Part shown: positions 58,408 through 64,000 of the stretch, piece by piece
Position numbering within the stretch: position 1 is the stretch's first letter
How the letters are laid out: every line of letters begins with the position of its first letter
Assembly: GCA_947500545.1 (NCBI GenBank)
Contig: CANMSO010000008.1
Location: 62,001-126,000, forward strand
Reading direction: 5' to 3'
DNA: 64,000 nucleotides
Source: an uncultured Aquimarina sp.
Lineage (GTDB): Bacteria; Bacteroidota; Bacteroidia; Flavobacteriales; Flavobacteriaceae
Translations under genes and position numbers: made by a program
The notes under the pieces: generated by a model
The model's input: the letters and a program-made list of their open reading frames with translations, nothing else
Told to the model about the DNA's origin: nothing
Database searches by the model: none

Positions 58408-58630
58408 GATTATGTGAATTTTTTGTTAGTGAAAACTAAGTCGATAAATAATGACGTTTCTTTCGTTTAAATCTTGTTTTTCAGTTGTTTATGTGTTTTT
58501 TTTAATAGTTTCAAACGTTATAGTTGATAACTTTATTTGTATATGGGTTTTATTGAGATGAAATGAATAAAACAATTGTTAAGTATGTTATCTAGGTGTA
58601 AAGATATCCGTGTGCAAGTTTATAAAAACA

Positions 58631-59032
58631 TTAATCCAAATTAACAATCTCTTCAGACCATCTAATAGCATCATCAAGATTGTTAAAAATACTGGTCGGT
58701 CTATTGGTGAATAATTTCTCTAATTCTGAAACTTCATAGTTAATAGCATCATAAACGACAATTGCATATCCCTTAAAATTGGGTAAAATGTTGTTTAATT
58801 TATAATGGGCTGTTGGTTTAATAGAATAAGAATTGACTCTATTAGAGATGTATACATAAGGTATAATATTTTTATAATACTCATAAGCAAGTAGAAATAA
58901 TTCTTTTCCGCTTTCAAAATCCAGGCTCACATTTTCCTTAATTTCTGCAACAATAAAATTTTCATAGAAATAAAATGAGCCGATATCAAGAACGTGCTTC
59001 TTGATAAGCTTCTTATCAATCTTTAAGGACAT
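58631..59032 (-). CDS. Small protein of a three-member family, copy 2
   Basis: 133 aa, about as long as copy 3 and closer to it (IGSFYFYENFIVAEIKENVSL; YVYISNRVNSYSIKPT; GYAIVVYDAINYEV). Soluble, no signal peptide. The conserved YISNR(I/V)NSYS segment suggests a binding loop. The gap to copy 1 (58408-58630) shows no ORF and no clear terminator. Confidence 0.7.
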   Translation of the reverse strand: MSLKIDKKLIKKHVLDIGSFYFYENFIVAEIKENVSLDFESGKELFLLAYEYYKNIIPYVYISNRVNSYSIKPTAHYKLNNILPNFKGYAIVVYDAINYEVSELEKLFTNRPTSIFNNLDDAIRWSEEIVNLD

Positions 59033-59189
59033 AATATATAAAAGTTGGTAAATCTAAGATAGAACAAAGACTCCTTAAATTCAATATTAATCTTAACTTT
59101 TTAGTTACAAAAATCGAGATATGGACAACTATGCTTTTTTACTTGTGAAGTAAATAGAATTAAAAATAATTTAGTAGAATTTGATGTGA

Positions 59190-59591
59190 TCAACTTTTAG
59201 AAACTAATTTCTCAGACCAGCATATGGCATCATCTAAATTGTCTGCTATGTAAGTTGGCATGTTTGTAAAGGTCTCCTCTAATTTTGCTACTTTATAATT
59301 AATAGGATCGTAAGCTACTATAGCATAGCCTTTTAAATTTTGGAAATAATCCTGTGAACCGTATATTCTTGTAGGTTTAAATGAGTATGAATTAATTCGG
59401 TCAGAGATGTATACAAAAGGTATAGTACTCTTATAATAAAGCTTAATAAGCTCATACAATTTTTTTCCGCTCTCGAAATTAAGATCTAATCCTTCTTTTA
59501 CTTTTCCAATCACGAAGTTTTTATAAAAATAGAATGAACCTATATCAATAATGTGTTTTTTATAAAGAGATTTATTGATGTTTTCAATCAT
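59190..59591 (-). CDS. Small protein of a three-member family, copy 3
   Basis: 133 aa. Shares with copy 2 the start IDKSL/INKSLYKKHIIDIGSFYFYKNF, the segment PFVYISDRINSYSFKPT (with SDR instead of SNR) and the end DDAICWSEKLV. The three genes face the same way, separated by 157-223 bases, which fits repeated tandem duplication rather than one operon. Function unknown. Confidence 0.7.
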   Translation of the reverse strand: MIENINKSLYKKHIIDIGSFYFYKNFVIGKVKEGLDLNFESGKKLYELIKLYYKSTIPFVYISDRINSYSFKPTRIYGSQDYFQNLKGYAIVAYDPINYKVAKLEETFTNMPTYIADNLDDAICWSEKLVSKS

Positions 59592-59758
59592 TTTAATAAC
59601 GGGTTTACCAGCTAAATTACATAAATAATTATGAAAATCAATGATTATATGTGGTATGTATAAGTGTATCTGTATCTTATTAAATTATTGCTTAGTTCTG
59701 TCTTTTGATAGGTGCGAAATAAAAACCTGAAAAAAAGGAAAAAATTACTAAACTATTA

Positions 59759-59789
59759 TTGGTGGTTCGGTAAATAATTCGTTAATTTG
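59759..59789 (+). promoter_or_regulatory. Promoter of the rpmB-rpmG-DUF4295 operon
   Basis: TTG (59759-59761), 21 bases, TAATTTG (59783-59789), close to the Bacteroidetes consensus though one base short of TAnnTTTG. The rpmB ATG is 37 bases downstream. The gap 59592-59825 holds no other feature I can see. Confidence 0.5.
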
Positions 59790-59825
59790 CACCCTGTTTT
59801 GAAATAATACCAAAATTAAGAAAAG

Positions 59826-60065
59826 ATGTCAAGAGTTTGCGAGCTTACAGGTAAAAAGGCAATGGTTGGAAATAATGTTTCCCACGCGATGAATAAAACG
59901 AAACGTAAATTCAATGCGAATTTAATAAAAAAACGTTTTTATATTCCGGAAGACGATCGTTGGATCACACTAAAGGTGTCTACTGCGGCATTAAAAAATA
60001 TAAATAAGAACGGAATCTCTGCTGTGTTGAAAGAAGCAAGAGCAAAAGGTTTCTTAAACAAATAA
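59826..60065 (+). CDS. rpmB: Large ribosomal subunit protein bL28
   Basis: 79 aa, normal length. MSRVCELTGKKAMVGNNVSHAMNKTKRKF is the family signature; RRF-type basic middle (NLIKKRFYIPEDDRWITLKVS) and C-terminal helix follow. Structural protein of the 50S subunit. First gene of a compact operon with rpmG (25 bases on) and the DUF4295 gene. Confidence 0.98.
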   Translation: MSRVCELTGKKAMVGNNVSHAMNKTKRKFNANLIKKRFYIPEDDRWITLKVSTAALKNINKNGISAVLKEARAKGFLNK

Positions 60066-60090
60066 TCTCCTTTTTTAAAAGATACTACAA

Positions 60091-60273
60091 ATGGCAAAGA
60101 AAGGTAATAGAGTACAAGTGATCTTAGAATGTACAGAGCATAAAGCTACTGGTAAACCAGGTACATCAAGATATTTTACAACTAAGAATAAAAAGAACTC
60201 TCCTGATAGATTAGAATTAAAGAAATTTAATTCTGTTCTAAAGAAAATGACTGTTCATAAAGAAATAAAATAA
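60091..60273 (+). CDS. rpmG: Large ribosomal subunit protein bL33
   Basis: 60 aa. MAKKGNRVQVILECTEHKATG … TSRYFTTKNKKNSPDRLELKKF is typical bL33; it lacks the four zinc cysteines (only one Cys, in LECTE), so it is the Zn-independent (C-) form. Part of the rpmB operon. Confidence 0.98.
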   Translation: MAKKGNRVQVILECTEHKATGKPGTSRYFTTKNKKNSPDRLELKKFNSVLKKMTVHKEIK

Positions 60274-60279
60274 TAAGAC

Positions 60280-60432
60280 ATGGCAAAGAAATCAGTAGCA
60301 TCGTTACAGACAGGGTCAAAGAGGTTAACTAAAGCCATAAAAATGGTAAAATCTCCGAAATCAGGAGCATATACTTTTGTAGAGTCAATTATGGCACCAG
60401 AAGCTGTAAATGATTTTTTAAAGAAGAAGTAA
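60280..60432 (+). CDS. DUF4295 small basic protein
   Basis: 50 codons from the ATG at 60280: MAKKSVASLQTGSKRLTKAIKM…MAPEAVNDFLKKK. Below the usual ORF cut-off but clear. DUF4295 is found only in Bacteroidetes, always next to rpmG, and is probably ribosome-associated; its basic composition supports this. It starts 6 bases after rpmG, and a terminator follows. Confidence 0.92.
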   Translation: MAKKSVASLQTGSKRLTKAIKMVKSPKSGAYTFVESIMAPEAVNDFLKKK

Positions 60433-60457
60433 TCTTTTACAAAATATTTTAAAAAGA

Positions 60458-60494
60458 AGCCGTTTCAATTGTATTGAAATGGCTCTTTCTTTTT
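60458..60494 (+). terminator. Terminator of the ribosomal protein operon
   Basis: AGCCGTTTCAAT (60458-60469), loop TGT, ATTGAAATGGCT (60473-60484): twelve pairs including one G-T, then CTTTCTTTTT. Located 25 bases after the DUF4295 stop. Confidence 0.8.
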
Positions 60495-60514
60495 ATATTT
60501 AAATAATTTAATTC

Positions 60515-60522
60515 TATTTTTG
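60515..60522 (+). promoter_or_regulatory. -7 promoter element of ftsY
   Basis: TATTTTTG matches TAnnTTTG; it lies after the terminator and 27 bases before the ftsY ATG, so ftsY is likely transcribed on its own. The -33 region is only T-rich. Confidence 0.45.
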
Positions 60523-60548
60523 AACACATAGTATATTGAATAGCACAA

Positions 60549-61502
60549 ATGGGACTTTTTAAGAATATATTTTCTTCCGAAAAAAAGGAAACATTAGATA
60601 AGGGATTGGAAAAATCCAAAACAAGCTTTTTTTCAAAATTAAGCAAAGCCGTAGCTGGTAAATCTAGTGTAGATGATGATGTTTTAGATAACCTGGAAGA
60701 GGTTTTAGTTTCTAGTGATGTTGGTGTAAAAACAACAATAAAGATTATCGAGAGAATCGAAAATCGTGTATCAAAAGATAAATACCTTGGCACAGAGGAA
60801 TTAAATCAGATCTTACGAGAAGAGATTGCAGCTTTGCTTTCAGAAACAAATTTGGGAGAAGCTACCGATTATGAAATTCCTGAAGACAAAAAACCTTATG
60901 TGCTCATGGTTGTTGGTGTAAATGGAGTAGGGAAAACCACTACGATTGGTAAATTGGCTCATCAGTTTAATAAAAAAGGACTTAAGGTGGTACTTGGAGC
61001 TGCGGATACATTTAGAGCTGCAGCAATTGATCAACTACAAGTCTGGGCAGATCGTGTTGATGTGCCAATAATAAAACAAGCTATGGGAAGTGATCCGGCT
61101 TCTGTGGCTTTTGACACATTGAAATCTGGTGTGAATCAAGATGCAGATGTTATTATTATAGATACCGCTGGTAGATTACATAATAAAGTTAATTTGATGA
61201 ATGAATTAACAAAAGTAAAACGCGTTATGCAGAAAGTCATAGGAGATGCTCCTCATGATGTATTATTGGTTTTGGATGGATCTACAGGTCAGAATGCTTT
61301 TGAGCAAGCAAAACAATTTACAGCGGCTACAGAGGTAACTTCATTAGCTGTAACAAAACTTGACGGAACGGCAAAAGGAGGAGTGGTAATAGGAATAAGT
61401 GATCAATTTCAAATTCCCGTAAAGTACATCGGCGTAGGTGAAGGTATAGAGGATCTTCAGGTGTTTAATAAATATGAATTTGTTGACTCTTTCTTCAAAT
61501 AA
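60549..61502 (+). CDS. ftsY: Signal recognition particle receptor FtsY
   Basis: 317 aa SRP GTPase. N-domain helices, then G1 GVNGVGKTTTIGKL, the DTFRAAA insertion-box motif, G3 DTAGRLHNK, G4 TKLDGTAKGG, and the end GVGEGIEDLQVFN. Short N-terminus without the acidic A-domain of E. coli FtsY, as usual in Bacteroidetes. Works with Ffh in co-translational targeting of membrane proteins. Confidence 0.97.
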   Translation: MGLFKNIFSSEKKETLDKGLEKSKTSFFSKLSKAVAGKSSVDDDVLDNLEEVLVSSDVGVKTTIKIIERIENRVSKDKYLGTEELNQILREEIAALLSETNLGEATDYEIPEDKKPYVLMVVGVNGVGKTTTIGKLAHQFNKKGLKVVLGAADTFRAAAIDQLQVWADRVDVPIIKQAMGSDPASVAFDTLKSGVNQDADVIIIDTAGRLHNKVNLMNELTKVKRVMQKVIGDAPHDVLLVLDGSTGQNAFEQAKQFTAATEVTSLAVTKLDGTAKGGVVIGISDQFQIPVKYIGVGEGIEDLQVFNKYEFVDSFFK

Positions 61503-61608
61503 GACTATATCTGTGTTGGATCATTAGAATAGAACTTTATTCAATACGTGATGCTGCCAAATTTAGTTTACCTTTTTTAATTGACTGTACATTGATGTAA
61601 TAATATAA

Positions 61609-61640
61609 AAAAACCTTCAATTAATTGAAGGTTTTTATTT
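61609..61640. terminator. Palindromic terminator after ftsY
   Basis: AAAAACCTTCAA (61609-61620), loop TTAA, TTGAAGGTTTTT (61625-61636): a 12-bp stem with A run before and T run after; works in both directions. It stands between ftsY and the minus-strand genes that follow. Confidence 0.85.
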
Positions 61641-61731
61641 TCTATACTTCGGCAGTCTTGTACAAAAACAATTCCCTTTTTTTATAAATCAAAGACTGTT
61701 TTAGAATAGAAACATTGGTTAGATGGTTGTT

Positions 61732-61842
61732 TCAATAATTCAAGGTTAAAATTAGAAAGGTCATAAATATGCAATAGATTACTAAAAAAGCTCCGCTAAT
61801 TAGTATTCTGTATTTTGACATTGTTTTGCTTAATTTTGACAT
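61732..61842 (-). CDS. Possible 36-aa single-helix membrane peptide
   Basis: 36 codons from the ATG at 61842: MSKLSKTMSKYRILISGAFL…, a basic start then one long hydrophobic helix to near the end. It lies downstream of two minus-strand genes and could be the last gene of that unit. The composition of a membrane peptide is easily produced by AT-rich DNA, so the support is modest. Confidence 0.35.
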   Translation of the reverse strand: MSKLSKTMSKYRILISGAFLVIYCIFMTFLILTLNY

Positions 61843-61884
61843 GAGTTTGTGTTTGTTAGATTGTTATAACCATGTGTTATTTGA

Positions 61885-62133
61885 TTATGAACTTACTTTG
61901 ATACAATACATTTTTGGGGTAAAGCTTAGTGATTTTATTGTGGATTTCATAATAAATAACGGTTGTTCCTTGGTATTGGAAAACGTTTTAAAAGCAATCC
62001 CTTTTTCTTTTTTTTGCTTTTGATTATCATTTGTCAAAAAAGATTCGTTTTTTGAACTTATTATAAGTGTAATAAAGAATAAGATTGCAACAATAAATAA
62101 TATACTAAATATAGTTTTTATGTTATTTCTCAT
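61885..62133 (-). CDS. Hypothetical small membrane-anchored protein
   Basis: 82 aa. N-terminal helix (FSILFIVAILFFITLIISS), then a basic, Lys/Ser-rich tail outside. It starts 35 bases after the stop of the poly-Asp lipoprotein gene on the same strand. No family recognised. The overlapping plus-strand frame at 61826-62023 has less gene-like composition and was rejected. Confidence 0.45.
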   Translation of the reverse strand: MRNNIKTIFSILFIVAILFFITLIISSKNESFLTNDNQKQKKEKGIAFKTFSNTKEQPLFIMKSTIKSLSFTPKMYCIKVSS

Positions 62134-62168
62134 AGTTTATTATTAGGGTTTGGGGTGATTTTAAGATG

Positions 62169-63338
62169 TTATTTATTTTTAAAAAATAATTGGTCTTTAC
62201 TTATTCCGTCTTCATCTATACTATCCAGTTGTATTTGATTTTCTTTAGCTTTTTTTATATTCCAATCCTTGTTAAAAGCATCTAATGGTGCTTCTGTTCC
62301 AAAATCAAAACTTACAACAAGGGATTCTCCTTCTGTCGTGTTCTGTAGCAGCCAGATTCCATTAGTCATTTCCTGAGTTTCTTCATTTTGGATAATTACA
62401 TTTCCATCATTAGAAAAGTTAAACACGAAATCTTTATAATCCTTTGTTTGGTTACTTTCGTTGTCTTTATACTTAAGAACTTCCCATGTTTGATTTGTCA
62501 ATATTTCTGAAAAATCTTCTTCGGTAATATCATCATCATCGTCATCATCGTCATCATCGTCATCATCGTCATCATCGTCATCATCGTCATCATCGTCATC
62601 ATCATCGTCATCATCGTCATTGTCATCATCATCATCGTCGTCATCATCTTTACAGCCTTCCTCAATCACATCTTCGATAGTATCTTCTAGGTCATCCAGA
62701 TTATTAATGCTTATTTCGGTACCTTCAGAAAGAACTACAGCAATAGGAAAATTAACAGTCGCTATATCTGCTTCACTCAAATCGTCTATAAATTGATATA
62801 GATCCTTATCACTTTCAAAAGTTACAGTAGTAATAAGCTCACTCTCAGAATCAAAAACAGAGGCTGAAAATGGAAATGTAAAATCAATACATTCTATATG
62901 TTCATCATCATCGTCATCATTTTCATCTTGGCAGTTTTCGATTATTTCATTGAATTGATTGACATCGTTAATTATTATTTCAGAAAAATCACTGAAAATA
63001 ACCGTAATTGGAAAAGTAAAGATGATTTCGTCAGATTCATCAAAAACATCTTCAACAGATGCTATGTCTTCTTGAGATGTAAAAACTATTTCCTGACCGT
63101 TGGCAGTTATTGAGAATGGTAGTTTTATGCTAAAACAATCTGTGTTATCTATAATGTCATCAGATGCCCCATCATTTGAAGCTGTACGCTGCATTAAGCG
63201 TGCTACTTTGGAGTCTGCCTTGAGTAGTTGGTCAACTTGAGGTTCAATTAATTCGTCTGATTCACTTCTGCAGGCAGTTAAGATAAGCCCTAACAGCAGT
63301 ATCAAGATGATTGGTGTCGAATTAATTTTTGCATTCAT
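62169..63338 (-). CDS. Lipoprotein with duplicated domain and poly-aspartate tract
   Basis: 389 aa. Lipobox LILTAC at about residue 23. Two homologous domains (about 48-138 and 148-240; each with FPFSI/FPFSASV…, FTSQEDI / FESDKDL, FPI.VxxSx.xEIxINN) each end in Cys and an acidic run. The second run is a tract of about 39 Asp codons, with one Asn. The C-terminal 110 residues resemble the lipocalin-like domain of flavobacterial lipoproteins (LTNQTWEVLKYKDNESN…, GIWLLQN). An ECF sigma gene is divergent. The Asp tract could bind Ca2+; function otherwise unknown. Confidence 0.75.
   Translation of the reverse strand: MNAKINSTPIILILLLGLILTACRSESDELIEPQVDQLLKADSKVARLMQRTASNDGASDDIIDNTDCFSIKLPFSITANGQEIVFTSQEDIASVEDVFDESDEIIFTFPITVIFSDFSEIIINDVNQFNEIIENCQDENDDDDDEHIECIDFTFPFSASVFDSESELITTVTFESDKDLYQFIDDLSEADIATVNFPIAVVLSEGTEISINNLDDLEDTIEDVIEEGCKDDDDDDDDDNDDDDDDDDDDDDDDDDDDDDDDDDDDDDDDITEEDFSEILTNQTWEVLKYKDNESNQTKDYKDFVFNFSNDGNVIIQNEETQEMTNGIWLLQNTTEGESLVVSFDFGTEAPLDAFNKDWNIKKAKENQIQLDSIDEDGISKDQLFFKNK
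62531..62648. repeat. Microsatellite of Asp codons inside the lipoprotein gene
   Basis: About 118 bases of GAT/GAC codons on the minus strand, mostly in a 9-base unit (plus strand TCATCATCG) repeated about ten times. All repeats are in frame and encode Asp, one gives Asn. Such tracts change length by slippage; the reading frame is preserved because units are multiples of three. Confidence 0.9.
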
Positions 63339-63446
63339 AATAGGTGATCTTATCGAATTGGGTGGTAATACTAAAACAACTAACTCCTTAAATCTCCTTT
63401 TTTATTTTTGTTTTTTCTACATTTATGCTCAAGAAACTTCGTCAAA

Positions 63447-63965
63447 ATGCCAAAAGAGTTGCAAGAGAATGTCTGTAAAGAAAAGATATTTTCTAAGATT
63501 TATAATCAGTATTCAAAAGATCTGTATAACTATTTATACTATAAATACGGAGAATCCTTAGGTCCTAATGATAAAATGCAGGAAGCTTTCATTAAGTTGC
63601 TGGAAAACTGTAAAAAAGTTACTCCGTCTAAAGCAAAAGGCTTTCTATTTAGTGTAGCAAAGAACATGATGCTTAACGAAATTAAGCATCGAAAAGTTGT
63701 ACTTCGACATCAAGAAGTTAAACCCAAAGATTACACTAATGAATCTCCCGAGTTTATATTAGAACAAAAACAGTTTTTACAGAAGTATCAAAATGCTCTT
63801 GGCAAATTAACAGAAGATCAAAGAGTAGCATTCTTATTGAACAAGGTTGAAGGGAAAAAACATGCTGAAATATCAGAGATGCTGGGTGTTACACGAAAAG
63901 CGGTAGAGAATAGAATTTACATGGCGTATAAAAAACTTAAAAACGAAATAGAAGGATTTAAATAA
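63447..63965 (+). CDS. ECF-type RNA polymerase sigma factor
   Basis: 172 aa from the ATG at 63447 (MPKELQENVCKEKIFSKIYNQYSKDLYNYLYYKYG); the frame is open from 63408, but the extra residues are hydrophobic and unlike sigma factors. Region 2: YNQYSKDLYNYLYYKYGESLGPNDKMQEAFIKLL; region 4: LGKLTEDQRVAFLLNKVEGKKHAEISEMLGVTRKAVENRI. Divergent from the poly-Asp lipoprotein gene. What follows it, perhaps an anti-sigma factor, is outside the window. Confidence 0.9.
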   Translation: MPKELQENVCKEKIFSKIYNQYSKDLYNYLYYKYGESLGPNDKMQEAFIKLLENCKKVTPSKAKGFLFSVAKNMMLNEIKHRKVVLRHQEVKPKDYTNESPEFILEQKQFLQKYQNALGKLTEDQRVAFLLNKVEGKKHAEISEMLGVTRKAVENRIYMAYKKLKNEIEGFK

Positions 63966-64000
63966 AATTTTGAGTTTTTTAAAGGAAAAATAGAAAGTTA

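Noticed and set aside
61826..62023. 65-aa plus-strand frame after ftsY
   Set aside because: Overlaps the more plausible minus-strand membrane ORF; Cys/Phe/Leu composition fits AT-rich noise, no start context or partner.
62531..62648. Short regularly repeated sequence considered as a CRISPR-like or non-coding repeat array
   Set aside because: Repeats are contiguous, without spacers, all in frame and encode Asp; it is a coding microsatellite.
1..64000. tRNA, rRNA, riboswitch or insertion sequence
   Set aside because: Reading all intergenic stretches by eye I found no T-loop motif, ribosomal core sequence, transposase frame or terminal inverted repeats. A tRNAscan/Rfam run would settle it.

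Overview
The window is AT-rich chromosomal DNA from a member of the Bacteroidetes, most likely a marine Flavobacteriaceae (Aquimarina-like; the genus is a guess). The signs are TAnnTTTG -7 promoter elements with TTTG/TTG at about -33, a very long SecA without the usual zinc tail, a DnaJ with a reduced zinc finger, proteins built from type-9-secretion-tail-like modules, the DUF6090/DUF2911/DUF4295 families, and the rpmB-rpmG-DUF4295-ftsY order. I found no rRNA, tRNA, CRISPR array, insertion sequence or prophage.

Layout. 1-9.8 kb: end of grpE, dnaJ, a NatAB-like ABC exporter, MscS channel, two outer-membrane proteins around a sigma-54-type response regulator without DNA-binding domain, PPK2 and an M28 peptidase. 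9.8-15.7 kb: a same-strand run of unrelated accessory genes (ankyrin/PD40, DUF1428, kelch lipoprotein, alpha/beta hydrolase, DUF5655, RsgA-type GTPase), with two attC-like imperfect palindromes around the DUF1428 gene, which suggests an integron-like cassette remnant. 15.8-28.8 kb: MATE pump, OmpA-like protein, PAP2 phosphatase, class A PBP, BCCT transporter, a RibK-like protein, a PagL-like deacylase, MeaB and small conserved proteins. 29-38 kb: two ECF sigma/anti-sigma loci, a leucine-rich-repeat lipoprotein, an FMO-like oxidoreductase coupled to an M23 peptidase, and two paralogous secreted proteins made of two sorting-tail-like modules each, which share a conserved upstream control region. 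39-49 kb: secA, DUF2795, cobalamin adenosyltransferase, recR, a glycosyltransferase, a 2-oxoacid dehydrogenase E2 and an AlkD-like/SPL-like pair. 49-55 kb: a Zn/Mn-type metal ABC operon with a dedicated outer-membrane protein, divergent from its DtxR/MntR-type regulator, with overlapping promoters and a palindromic operator. 55-61.5 kb: DEDDh exonuclease, FAH-family protein, Hpt protein, CinA, three paralogous small proteins, ribosomal proteins and ftsY. 61.5-64 kb: small membrane ORFs, a poly-aspartate lipoprotein and a divergent ECF sigma factor.

Functional links. MeaB (26 kb) and the cobalamin adenosyltransferase (43 kb) both serve adenosylcobalamin-dependent methylmalonyl-CoA mutase, so that pathway is expected elsewhere in the genome. 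GrpE/DnaJ, SecA and FtsY are core folding and export functions. The metal operon runs from outer-membrane protein through lipoprotein binding protein to ATPase and two permeases, under a metal-sensing repressor. Three ECF sigma factors within 35 kb indicate heavy use of envelope-type signalling. The best candidates for something undescribed are the paired sorting-tail-like proteins with their shared promoter module, and the attC-like palindromes.
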